Positions 1 to 7,353 of a stretch of 14,039 bases of DNA are shown piece by piece (position 1 is the stretch's first letter; each line of letters begins with the position of its first letter). Position numbers and translations under genes: made by a program. The DNA is from Gammaproteobacteria bacterium. Lineage in GTDB: Bacteria > Pseudomonadota > Gammaproteobacteria > Pseudomonadales > Pseudohongiellaceae. Below the pieces are notes generated by a model. The model was not told the origin of the DNA, made no database searches, and was given only the letters and a program-made list of their open reading frames with translations. The stretch is from positions 1-14,039 of the forward strand of contig DMJN01000026.1 of the NCBI GenBank assembly GCA_003451715.1, in the 5' to 3' direction.

Positions 1-1054
1 TCCATTTGTTTGACGACGGACACTGGGTAAGAGCTATTCACAGGCAGTAGTTGTAAATTCCGTTGCGGAAGACGCCGAGCACAATGGTGAGAACCGCCCC
101 AAGATTATTGTCGATGGCGATTCCAATATTTACATCTCATGGACCCTAAAAACCTCCCCCAGATTCACCGGTGAGATCAAGTTCAGCCGTTCTACCGATG
201 GCGGCAAGACCTTTGAGACTCCTAGAATCATCAACGACGATAATTTGTTTACCGGGCACCGTTTCGAAAGCCTGTTCCAGACTGAATCGGGTTTGCTTTA
301 TCTAAGCTGGGTCGATAAGAGAGACCTGGAAGCACACATCGAGCGAGAGGAAGACTATTCCGGTGCCGCCATTTATTATGCGGTATCGACAGACCAGGGT
401 GCCACATTCTCCGCCAACTATCGCGTGGCAGACAACAGCTGTGAATGTTGTCGCATCGCTATCTCACCACGCGGTCCAGATAATATTGCCATCCTTTGGC
501 GGCAAATTTTCTGCGTGACGACCAGAGATCATGCCATCGCAGTACTGACACCCGACGGCCAAATGATGGAGATGGGCAGAGCCAGTTACGATGAATGGCA
601 AATCAATGCCTGCCCTCATCACGGACCATCCATGGTGCAATCCTCAATATCTGGTGACTACCACATGAGCTGGTTCACTAATGGCGACTTGCATCAGGGT
701 ATTTACTACGGGCGTTATTCTGTCGATACAGCAAGTTCTACAGATGTCTACCAGGTTGATAGCAGTGCCGGCGCCGGGCATCCTTACCTCGCTGAGCTGG
801 ATGAACAGCTCTACCTGGTGTGGAAAAGCTTCGACGGTCAGCAATCGTTATTGCAGTTAATTACCAGCACAGATGACGGCAGCAGCTGGTCTGATCCAGT
901 TACGCTCTCCACAACCGGTCAGGCATCAGACCACCCCATGATTGTAACGACGCCCTCTGGCATTTTTCTGAGCTGGCACACCGAAGAATACGGTTATGTG
1001 TTTCAGGAGATTACCGACAGCAGTATAAACCTGAGTGATAACAGGGCTGATTGA
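1..1054 (+). CDS. Sialidase-like Asp-box beta-propeller protein, 3' part, with a frame break near its left end
   Basis: The 5' end lies outside the window. From base 14 the frame is open to the TGA at 1052-1054. The TTG at 245 could be called as a start, but clear family sequence (EDAEHNGENRPKI, then an Asp box STDGGKTF) lies upstream of it, so it is internal. Further Asp boxes are STDQGATF and STDDGSSW, typical of sialidase/BNR propellers. A Cys/His-rich signature is visible: CECCR at 440-454 and ACPHHGP at 608-628. I recall this signature from secreted proteins annotated as exo-alpha-sialidases, but sialidase activity is not shown and the Cys/His set suggests metal or redox chemistry instead. 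Bases 3-29 read HLFDDGHWV in another frame; joining this to KSYSQAVVV needs one extra base near 29, so the gene is either mutated or misread there. The thioredoxin-like gene begins one base after its stop. Confidence 0.75.
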
Positions 1055-1055
1055 T

Positions 1056-1556
1056 ATGGCTCATTGTCGAACAAAGCTTGCCCGTGCTCTGGCGCTCAGC
1101 CTGGCCGTGGGTCTGTGGGCAAATTCCTATGCAGACCACTTTAAGGCCTTCACTACCGACTCTTTCGAGGCGATAAAGTCCGAGTTTGCCGGCAGGGAGT
1201 TTCTGATGGGGCTCTGGTCATCCGATTGCCTGCCCTGTTTTGTGGAATTGGAGATGATGGGGAGCTTACTACAACTCAATCCGGACCTGCCCTTCGTATT
1301 GATCTCTACGGATTCGATCGAGCAGCGGGAATTTGCAGAGGAATTTCTGGAAGATTTTCAACTATCGGAGATCGAATCCTGGATGTTCGCGGACAGTTTC
1401 GTTGAGCGACTCCGCTACAGCATCGATCCCAATTGGTATGGCGAATTACCGCGCAGCTATTTCTTCGATGCCAACCACGAAATGAGCGCTCATAGCGGGA
1501 TCATGAGTCAGGAATTGCTCACCGAATGGTTCAGTGAGCCTGTTAGATTCGAATAG
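1056..1556 (+). CDS. Secreted thioredoxin-fold (TlpA/DsbE-like) protein
   Basis: The predicted protein has 166 residues. I place the start at ATG 1056, one base after the preceding stop and about 10 bases after an AGGG ribosome-binding site, rather than at GTG 1035 inside the upstream gene. Residues 1-26 form a signal peptide (basic start, hydrophobic ALALSLAVGLW, likely cleavage after ANSYA), so the protein should act in the periplasm. A CxxC motif (C58-L-P-C61 in WSSDCLPCF) and a later Pro in the position expected for the thioredoxin cis-Pro (GELPRSYFF) support a thiol-disulfide role. A third Cys sits at residue 4 in the signal. The tight linkage to the Cys-rich sialidase-like gene suggests that it maintains those cysteines or a bound metal; that is inference. 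It runs toward the minus-strand genes, with only 21 bases between the stop codons. Confidence 0.8.
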   Translation: MAHCRTKLARALALSLAVGLWANSYADHFKAFTTDSFEAIKSEFAGREFLMGLWSSDCLPCFVELEMMGSLLQLNPDLPFVLISTDSIEQREFAEEFLEDFQLSEIESWMFADSFVERLRYSIDPNWYGELPRSYFFDANHEMSAHSGIMSQELLTEWFSEPVRFE

Positions 1557-1577
1557 TGTTAGCCCTTCACAGGCCTA

Positions 1578-1730
1578 TTACCAACCGTAGGCCATGGCTA
1601 ACAGTTCATAGGTTGACTGGATTTGCGCAGCCCAATACACCACGAAAAACACCACTATCGTAACACCCACTGCCGTGGCGGCCGTTTGCAGGTCGGCCAA
1701 GTCTGAATCTTTTTTTGTCTCGTCGTTCAT
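1578..1730 (-). CDS. Small single-helix membrane protein (50 aa)
   Basis: A 50-residue protein starting at ATG 1730, preceded by a strong AGGAGG Shine-Dalgarno sequence 7 bases upstream. A longer in-frame reading to 1796 overlaps the upstream gene and has no such site. The first 15 or so residues are polar and acidic (MNDETKKDSDLADLQ), followed by one transmembrane segment at about residues 20-37 (VGVTIVVFFVVYW) and a short tail ending AMAYGW. It begins 14 bases after the stop of the larger DUF6644-like gene and is the last of three co-oriented membrane genes, so it is probably an accessory subunit of that membrane complex. I recognise no family. The strong ribosome-binding site and operon position are the main evidence that it is real. 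Confidence 0.7.
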   Translation of the reverse strand: MNDETKKDSDLADLQTAATAVGVTIVVFFVVYWAAQIQSTYELLAMAYGW

Positions 1731-1744
1731 TAATAACCTCCTGA

Positions 1745-2359
1745 TTAGCTTCCAGCGAATCCAATCCAGCGCCCGGTTGCCGCTACCGTAATCCACACAA
1801 GCAGGGAGGCAACTGCTACCAGTTTGACTACCCAGGGCTTGATCTCATCCAGATCTCGATTCAACAAGGGTCGTTTGATAAAGAATACGAACAGGATTCC
1901 TGTCATCAGCGCCAGCATCTTGTACCAGAACACGGGTAGCCAATAGATTTTTCCGGCAACCCCGCAAGCCATGAATATGCCGGTGCTCAGTACCACGATT
2001 AGACCGACCACGAATACCTTATGGGCTTTGTCCAGTACATCCTGTGCAGGAACATCCGGGAATGACCAGCCCAGCAAACGGAAATCGGCTACGAATACGG
2101 CACCACCGAGCAGTGCCATAGCCAGCAGGTGGAATGCTTCCACCACTGCAAAAGCTGCACCCCAGGTCTTACCGATGACACCGAACCAGGTGGTTTCCAT
2201 CCAAAGAAAGAATTCATACAGGTCTACCCAGACTACGCGCCGTGCACTCGAAAAGGCAAACACCAGAACAATCAGCACAAGGGCGACGCTGGTAATCGTG
2301 CGTCGATAGGAACCCCATGTCAGTGCGGGTGATGTCGACATTGCAGTTGATGTTGACAT
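1745..2359 (-). CDS. DUF6644-like integral membrane protein, paralogue 1
   Basis: A 204-residue protein with five predicted membrane helices (about residues 21-39, 66-90, 113-133, 138-161 and 176-200). ATG 2359 has a GGAG site five bases upstream. The arrangement E74-x2-H77-x14-D92-x-R94 in the second helix, and GRWIGF near the C-terminus, match my recollection of the DUF6644 family, whose function is not established; the helix pattern also recalls CopD-type copper proteins. The neighbouring 189-residue gene has the same residues at the same spacing, so the two are tandem paralogues and may form a heterodimer. The intramembrane E/H/D/R set could bind a metal or heme, which is inference. The protein has an N-terminal extension (MSTSTAMSTSPALTW) and an extra first helix that its paralogue lacks. 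The 50-residue protein follows 14 bases downstream. Confidence 0.75.
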   Translation of the reverse strand: MSTSTAMSTSPALTWGSYRRTITSVALVLIVLVFAFSSARRVVWVDLYEFFLWMETTWFGVIGKTWGAAFAVVEAFHLLAMALLGGAVFVADFRLLGWSFPDVPAQDVLDKAHKVFVVGLIVVLSTGIFMACGVAGKIYWLPVFWYKMLALMTGILFVFFIKRPLLNRDLDEIKPWVVKLVAVASLLVWITVAATGRWIGFAGS

Positions 2360-2435
2360 TTTGTCTCCTTAATCTTCTCTTCTACAAGCAACAGTGTCAG
2401 GCGTTCAACAAACCGCCTCACCAGTGACTCGATTT

Positions 2436-3005
2436 CTAAAATAAAGTTTGTCCGTCGATACAACCCGACAGGAATTGTGATAGACCGGGCTCGGTGTATT
2501 CACAATCGAACCAGTCGTACGCGATAAAGCGCCCGCAGATGACAATCGCCATCCAGAACAGCAGCGACAGACTCGCCCCGATGCGTATAATTTTTGGCGC
2601 CTTGATATCCGTTGCCCAGCTTCCGCTTGCATTTATCATGTTCTTATGGAACAGGAAGGCATTAATGGCCGCTGCTATGAGCAAGAAGAACTTTACCCGA
2701 AACCAGACGCTCTGCGTGCTACGCACCGGTACTGCATAGAACAACCACAGCCCGGTAAACACCATGACGCTGAATCCGATCAGCATGGGTATATTGAGTC
2801 GATTGGCAAAGGAGTTGGCAGGGATATTGGGAAAGGCCAGTCCCATCATGCGCAAATCTATGAGGAACAGCATACCCAGACATAACATCAGGGTCAGAAC
2901 ATGAGTGGACTCGACCCAGTTGTACATGTAGTAAGACTCATGCAGCATTGTGCTTAACTCATGAGAATCTAACCACACAGCAAAATTGTAAAGGAGTTCA
3001 TTCAC
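2436..3005 (-). CDS. DUF6644-like integral membrane protein, paralogue 2
   Basis: A 189-residue membrane protein and the first gene of the minus-strand membrane operon. I keep the GTG start at 3005 because a GGAGG sequence lies nine bases upstream. Four hydrophobic helices are visible (about residues 28-50, 72-92, 101-120 and 142-163). E32-x2-H35-x14-D50-x-R52 and G158-R159 reproduce exactly the pattern of the downstream 204-residue protein, so the two derive from a duplication. The C-terminal tail after the last helix (about residues 164-189) is soluble and has two cysteines (C168 in DCEYTEPG and C182), absent from the paralogue. A gap of 76 bases separates the two genes with no visible terminator, consistent with one transcript. 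Function is unknown; a redox or metal role in the envelope is possible from the neighbouring thioredoxin. Confidence 0.75.
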   Translation of the reverse strand: MNELLYNFAVWLDSHELSTMLHESYYMYNWVESTHVLTLMLCLGMLFLIDLRMMGLAFPNIPANSFANRLNIPMLIGFSVMVFTGLWLFYAVPVRSTQSVWFRVKFFLLIAAAINAFLFHKNMINASGSWATDIKAPKIIRIGASLSLLFWMAIVICGRFIAYDWFDCEYTEPGLSQFLSGCIDGQTLF

Positions 3006-3032
3006 TCTTTCAGACCTCCAGCTTTTATGAAT

Positions 3033-3061
3033 AATTATTATTAGCTTTGATCTGCAGACAA
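3033..3061 (-). promoter_or_regulatory. Possible sigma-70 promoter for the DUF6644 operon
   Basis: Reading the minus strand, TTGTCT (3056-3061) is followed after about 17 bases by ATAATT, within an AT-rich run (TAATAATAATTATT). It lies 28 bases upstream of the GTG start at 3005. This is a consensus match by eye only; the AT-rich run permits several -10 alignments. Confidence 0.3.
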
Positions 3062-3192
3062 ATGTACTGCCGTGCCGGTACCGAGCTCGTGTCGAACTCT
3101 GAATGGCTACTTGGGATTTAAACTAGAGCTTCTCAAGGCTAAGATGCGAAGGATAATCAATCTTTATGGGCTATGGCAATAGGTGATACCAA

Positions 3193-3253
3193 TAAGTTGA
3201 CAACTTAATGAGTGTATTTACCCGATTCTGGTGATTTTGGTGAGTTAAGTTGT
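3193..3253. promoter_or_regulatory. Palindrome plus third half-site upstream of the PhzF-like gene (possible operator)
   Basis: A perfect 15-base palindrome, TAAGTTG-A-CAACTTA, occupies 3193-3207, and a third TAAGTTG occurs at 3246-3252. The segment 3200-3208 (ACAACTTAA) is also the exact inverted repeat of 3245-3253, so an RNA through this region could pair across about 36 bases. The palindrome contains a consensus -35 hexamer TTGACA (3197-3202), but I see no good -10 at 16-18 bases from it. It lies in the divergent space between the DUF6644 operon and the phzF/coxL-like pair, where a repressor site would be expected. Confidence 0.4.
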
Positions 3254-3281
3254 TAGTGTCCCCCACAGGACATAGCCGAAG

Positions 3282-4067
3282 ATGATGTTGACACTTTACC
3301 AAATTGACGCATTTGCCGAGCAGGCATTCGAAGGAAATCCGGCCGCTGTCATACCACTGCAGGATTGGCTGCCGGATGCCACCATGCAGGCGATTGCCGA
3401 AGAAAATAATCTCGCCGAAACCGCGTTTTTTGTGCCCCGCGGTGCGGATTATCATATTCGCTGGTTCACTCCCGCCGCCGAAGTCAAACTCTGCGGTCAT
3501 GCCACACTGGCATCCGCGTTCGTGCTGTTCAACATGCTCGGTTTCGAGGGCGAGAGCATAGACTTCGGTTCCTTATCGGGGTTCCTCTCAGTCACAAGAT
3601 CCGGTGAGCTGCTGACACTGAATTTTCCGTCGCAGAATCCATCGCCCTGTGATGCCCCTGAGGCCCTGGTCATGGGACTGGGTAAGACTCCCCTGGAATG
3701 TCTAGGTAAGGAAGACTATGTCGCGGTGTTCGCCAGTGAACAGGACATACTGGACATCGAGCCAGATCATTCTTTACTCGCGAAACTGGATCTGCGCGGT
3801 ATCATCGTCACCGCTCCAGGCACGGAATTCGACTTCGTCGCCAGGTTTTTCGCACCAGGCTTGGATGTTCCCGAAGACCCGGTAACCGGATCTGCCTACA
3901 CCCACCTCACGCCTTACTGGTCCGAGCGCCTGGGGAAAACCAGGCTCACTGCCAGGCAGGTTTCGGCGCGAGGCGGCAATTTGATTTGTGAGTTAGCGGG
4001 CGATCGGGTGCTTATCTCCGGCTCGGCTGTGAAATACATGGAAGGTGTTATCGAAATAGACGCTTGA
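3282..4067 (+). CDS. PhzF/YHI9 family isomerase
   Basis: A full-length 261-residue member of the PhzF family (diaminopimelate-epimerase-like fold; PhzF itself isomerises a dihydro-anthranilate in phenazine synthesis). Family landmarks are in order: FEGNPAAV near residues 16-23; AEENNLAETAFF with E46 in the position of the catalytic glutamate; FTPAAEVKLCGHAT at 62-75 with H73; and PEDPVTGSA at 197-205 with D199. No other phenazine gene is present, so the substrate is unknown; most bacterial PhzF-like proteins are of this orphan type. The start is ATG 3282, with a second ATG directly after it; the ribosome-binding site is weak (CAGGA about 11 bases upstream). The CoxL-like gene follows 63 bases later in the same direction, suggesting co-transcription. 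Confidence 0.9.
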   Translation: MMLTLYQIDAFAEQAFEGNPAAVIPLQDWLPDATMQAIAEENNLAETAFFVPRGADYHIRWFTPAAEVKLCGHATLASAFVLFNMLGFEGESIDFGSLSGFLSVTRSGELLTLNFPSQNPSPCDAPEALVMGLGKTPLECLGKEDYVAVFASEQDILDIEPDHSLLAKLDLRGIIVTAPGTEFDFVARFFAPGLDVPEDPVTGSAYTHLTPYWSERLGKTRLTARQVSARGGNLICELAGDRVLISGSAVKYMEGVIEIDA

Positions 4068-4130
4068 TAAAATCATGGGATATGCTTTGTTGTTCCCCAT
4101 CCACTGAAAGTTCAGGGGTTTGCCAGCGTT

Positions 4131-6434
4131 ATGCAGAAGTTTGGAATCGGCCAGAGCGCAGCACGCTTTGAAGATCGGCGCTTACTCTCCGGTCAAGGCA
4201 GCTATATCGAAGACCTGGACCTTGATGGCCAGGTGCACGCCATCTTTCTACGCTCACCCCACGCCCATGCCACCATCAGGGAGTTGGATACGGTGGCAGC
4301 CCGCTCGCTGCCAGGTGTGCTGGCAATTTACACCGTAGACGATCTCAAGGCAGACAATATTGGCGATGTACCCTGTGCCGCACCGGCCATGAACAAAGAT
4401 GGCACACCCTGCGTCATGCCGCCGCGCCCTGCCCTGGCACAGGGAACGGTACGTTACGTGGGAGACACCGTTGCCATGGTGGTGGCCGAAACCCGGGAAC
4501 AGGCCAGGGATGCCGCCGAGCAGATCTGGGTCGACTACCAAGTACTGGATGCGGTGGTGGAAACCGATGGCGCCATGCATGACGATACGGTGCAAATCTG
4601 GGAGCAGGCCGAGAACAATCGTTGTTTCGACTGGGAAGCCGGCGATGCCGCCGCCACCGACCAGGCATTTTCCGATGCTGCCCGGGTGGTGGAGTTGGAT
4701 CTGGTCAATAACCGGGTGGTTCCCACTTCCATGGAAACCCGTGGCGCCATCGCCACTACCGAAGCGGATACCGGACGCCTGGTGTTGCATGTTTCCTGTC
4801 AGGGCGTGCACATCATGCGGCGCTTGCTCGCTACCGCCATATTCAACTGTGCCGAAGAGGACATCCACGTACTGTGCAAAGACGTGGGCGGCGGTTTCGG
4901 CATGAAGATCTTCCTGTTTCCCGAATACGTCGTTGCCCTGTATGCCGCGCGCAAACTCGGTAGGCCAGTGAAATGGATTTCCGATCGCAGCGAAGCGTTC
5001 CTCAGCGACAGCCATGGCCGCGATCATGTCAGCCATCTGCAGCTGGCGCTGGATGAGGATGCCAGATTCCTCGGATTACGCGTCAACACCATCGCCAATC
5101 TCGGCGCCTACCTGTCCAACTTCTCACCCTTTGTCGCCACCGATGCCGGCGTATCCATGCTGGTGGGTTGTTACACCATTCCTACCGCGGCGGTGAATGT
5201 ACAGGGTGTGTTTACCAATACCGCACCGGTTGATGCCTACCGCGGTGCCGGTCGGCCGGAAGCGATCTATGCCATAGAACGACTGATTGATGCTGCCGCC
5301 TACGACCTGGGGCTCACACCCGACGAAATACGTCGCCGTAATTTTATTCCAGCCAGTGCCATGCCCTATGACACGGCGTTGGGCGCAAGCTATGATTCCG
5401 GTGAGTTTGAGCAGAACCTGAACCATGCTCTCAAGTTATCCAATTGGGCAGCTTTTGCTGTCCGCCGTGAAACTGCCAAGGCACAGGGCAAGTTGCGCGG
5501 CATCGGGCTGGCCAGTTACATCGAGCGCTGCGCCGGTGGAGCACCGGAGCAGGCGCGGCTGGAAGTCGCCGCAGATGGCCACGTCACACTCTATATCGGC
5601 ACGCTTTCCAACGGTCAGGGTCACGAGACCGCTTTCCGCCAGATACTCTGCGATCGACTCGGCGTGGCCTTCGAAGAAGTAAGCATCGTGCAGGGTGATT
5701 CGGATTTGATCGAAACCGGCGGCGGCACCATGGGCTCACGCTCGGTTCCGGTAGGTGGCTCGGCCATCGGCTCGGCCTCGGAAAAGATCATCGAAAAAGC
5801 CAGACTGAAAGCCGCAGAAATGCTGGAGAGTGCCGTGAGCGATGTCGAATTTTCGGCAGGTGAGTTCCGCATCGTCGGTACCGACCGGGTACAGAGTTTC
5901 ATCAGTGTTGCCGAAGCCACAGCCCCGCCGGACGGCGGAGCCAGCTTCGATGAAAAAGACAGCTTCGCGCCGGACGCGGCTACCTATCCCAATGGCACCC
6001 ACGTATGCGAGCTGGAGATCGATGCGGCAACCGGCAGCATCGAACTGGTGGATTACACGGTGGTGGACGATTTCGGTAAGGTCATTAATCCACTGCTACT
6101 GCTGGGTCAGGTGCACGGAGGCATCGGTCAGGGACTGGGCCAGGCGCTGCTGGAGTGCTGTCAGTACGAATCCGAAACAGGACAACTGCTGTCTGCCAGT
6201 TTCATGGACTACACCATGCCGCGGGCCGACGATCTGCCGTCGATCCGCTTTGCCCGCAATGAAGTGCCCTGCACCACCAATCCCCTGGGCATTAAAGGGG
6301 CTGGTGAAGCCGGAGCCATCGGCGCGCCACCGGCAATTATTAACGCGATAGTAAACGCCCTGTCAGACTATAACGTCCGTCATGTGGACATGCCGGTTAC
6401 GCCTCACAAATTGTGGCAGTTGATGCAGGCCTAG
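4131..6434 (+). CDS. Molybdenum hydroxylase large subunit, form-II CoxL-like (xanthine dehydrogenase family)
   Basis: A 767-residue protein, close to full length for the molybdopterin-cytosine-dinucleotide-binding subunit of aerobic CO dehydrogenase and related hydroxylases. Visible landmarks: the N-terminal a/b hammerhead region (RFEDRRLLSGQGSYIEDL; FLRSPHAHA); DVGGGFGMK at 251-259; AYRGAGR at 369-375, the signature of form II (true CO dehydrogenases carry AYxCSFR); a cofactor-binding SNGQGHETAF; GGTMGSRSVPVGG; and GIKGAGEAGAIGAPP near the C-terminus with E726 in the place of the catalytic glutamate. It is therefore probably a hydroxylase of an unknown organic substrate rather than a CO oxidiser. 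No FeS (CoxS-like) or FAD (CoxM-like) gene is adjacent, so it is either an orphan or works with subunits encoded elsewhere. ATG 4131 has an AGGGG 12 bases upstream. Its TAG stop overlaps the stop of the convergent gene. Confidence 0.9.
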   Translation: MQKFGIGQSAARFEDRRLLSGQGSYIEDLDLDGQVHAIFLRSPHAHATIRELDTVAARSLPGVLAIYTVDDLKADNIGDVPCAAPAMNKDGTPCVMPPRPALAQGTVRYVGDTVAMVVAETREQARDAAEQIWVDYQVLDAVVETDGAMHDDTVQIWEQAENNRCFDWEAGDAAATDQAFSDAARVVELDLVNNRVVPTSMETRGAIATTEADTGRLVLHVSCQGVHIMRRLLATAIFNCAEEDIHVLCKDVGGGFGMKIFLFPEYVVALYAARKLGRPVKWISDRSEAFLSDSHGRDHVSHLQLALDEDARFLGLRVNTIANLGAYLSNFSPFVATDAGVSMLVGCYTIPTAAVNVQGVFTNTAPVDAYRGAGRPEAIYAIERLIDAAAYDLGLTPDEIRRRNFIPASAMPYDTALGASYDSGEFEQNLNHALKLSNWAAFAVRRETAKAQGKLRGIGLASYIERCAGGAPEQARLEVAADGHVTLYIGTLSNGQGHETAFRQILCDRLGVAFEEVSIVQGDSDLIETGGGTMGSRSVPVGGSAIGSASEKIIEKARLKAAEMLESAVSDVEFSAGEFRIVGTDRVQSFISVAEATAPPDGGASFDEKDSFAPDAATYPNGTHVCELEIDAATGSIELVDYTVVDDFGKVINPLLLLGQVHGGIGQGLGQALLECCQYESETGQLLSASFMDYTMPRADDLPSIRFARNEVPCTTNPLGIKGAGEAGAIGAPPAIINAIVNALSDYNVRHVDMPVTPHKLWQLMQA

Positions 6435-6832
6435 CCTCGTCGTCGGGCGGGCGGTGGGAACTTGAGCCAGGCATACAGCACCGCCAACCCAAAAACAGTA
6501 TAGGCGCTACCGAATACCCATAGAGGAAGATCGTAGTAGAGCAATTGCTGAATCCAATGCTGAATAAAACTCTCCTGGTAGTTTGCCAGACCTGCCTGCT
6601 CTCTCAGCCACATCTCCAGAGTGGTCAGCGGGCATAAAACTCCCAACCAGGCCTGTAATACCACGATGCCTATGGCGATAAGGTGGGCAACTCGAAACCA
6701 CCAGTTTCTGATCCAGATCCAGTTTCTGGCACCCCCAACAAGAATAACCAGGAGACTGAAGACAATAAAGACAACAATCAGGGCGTGAACTGTAAGGACT
6801 GCATCCGCCAGAGGTTGGTAATAGACTTTCAT
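6431..6832 (-). CDS. DUF2784 family membrane protein
   Basis: A 133-residue protein starting at ATG 6832 (MKVYYQPLADAVLTVH); a TTG at 6865 would add 11 residues of low plausibility. It shows the hallmarks of DUF2784: LADAVLTVHALIVVFIVF at the N-terminus, a central helix leading to CPLTTLEMWLR, and FIQHWIQQLLYYDLP followed by a last helix and a basic tail PPPARRRG. About four membrane helices are predicted. The family has no established function. The gene is convergent with the CoxL-like gene and the two stop codons share the palindrome CTAG at 6431-6434, so their coding sequences overlap tail to tail by four bases. No clear Shine-Dalgarno sequence was found, so the start is less certain than the family call. 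Confidence 0.8.
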   Translation of the reverse strand: MKVYYQPLADAVLTVHALIVVFIVFSLLVILVGGARNWIWIRNWWFRVAHLIAIGIVVLQAWLGVLCPLTTLEMWLREQAGLANYQESFIQHWIQQLLYYDLPLWVFGSAYTVFGLAVLYAWLKFPPPARRRG

Positions 6833-6945
6833 CGATCTATAGTCGATTGTCTCCCACCGGAGCAATCCGCATTTCCACTATCCCTGGCAGTCGGGTGTGA
6901 AGAAGCGAACCTGGCGGCAAGCTTCAAAAGGGAAAATCCTTAGTA

Positions 6946-7338
6946 CTATTTCTTCTTGGCCGTGAACGTGCCGGTCAACAAGCCGCCTGCAATGTCCAGC
7001 GTACCCGACCAGACACCTTCTGCATCCACTGTGCCTTTGTAACTGACCGGGGCCGACTGACCCTGCAAATCCGCATCGAACGAGATTGTGACGTTGTTTC
7101 CATCCACCTCACCGGTAATATCATTCTCACCGAGGGTGTCGGACGAATAGTGTCCAGTGAGTTTCATACCCTCCTGGACCAGCGTGAGTTCAGGCGTGGT
7201 TATGCCCTGATCACTCGATACTTCCAAGGTCCATGAACCGGCCATGTTTGTCTGTGCGCTGGATGGGGCGACGACGGCGAACATGATTGCAATCACTGTA
7301 ATCAGTGAACCTGCGAACCGTATATTGTTGAGTCTCAT
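6946..7338 (-). CDS. Secreted small beta-rich protein of unknown function
   Basis: A 130-residue protein from ATG 7338 with a GGAG site six bases upstream. Residues 1-28 are a signal peptide (basic RLNNIRF, hydrophobic core, cleavage near SSAQT). The mature part is a series of short beta strands rich in G, T and S: GSWTLEVSSDQG, LTLVQEGMKLTGHY, ITGEVDGNNVTISFDAD, YKGTVDAEGVWSGTLDI, LTGTFTAKKK. This resembles small periplasmic calycin-like proteins that I recall near amidohydrolases, but I cannot name a ligand. It is the last gene of a likely three-gene unit, 15 bases after the stop of the 79-residue gene. Confidence 0.75.
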   Translation of the reverse strand: MRLNNIRFAGSLITVIAIMFAVVAPSSAQTNMAGSWTLEVSSDQGITTPELTLVQEGMKLTGHYSSDTLGENDITGEVDGNNVTISFDADLQGQSAPVSYKGTVDAEGVWSGTLDIAGGLLTGTFTAKKK

Positions 7339-7353
7339 CTGTGTCTCCTGTGC

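Noticed and set aside
1971..2885. Plus-strand open frames opposite the DUF6644 genes.
   Set aside because: The minus-strand translations are clean membrane proteins with ribosome-binding sites; the plus-strand products are low-complexity and lack start signals.
3077..3089. GGTACCGAGCTCG matches the KpnI/SacI part of common cloning-vector polylinkers.
   Set aside because: Only 13 bases match; flanking sequence is not vector-like and both neighbouring regions continue as normal intergenic DNA, so chance is the better explanation.
3171..3500. Minus-strand frame of 109 codons overlapping the PhzF start.
   Set aside because: It covers conserved PhzF codons in antisense and has no ribosome-binding site or recognisable sequence.
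4254..5036. A long minus-strand open frame (260 codons) inside the CoxL-like gene.
   Set aside because: It is the mirror of a conserved, motif-rich plus-strand gene in GC-rich codons; its translation shows no family features.
4131..6434. Calling the large subunit a true CO dehydrogenase (coxL).
   Set aside because: The active-site loop is AYRGAGR, not AYxCSFR, so CO oxidation is not supported and no gene symbol is assigned.
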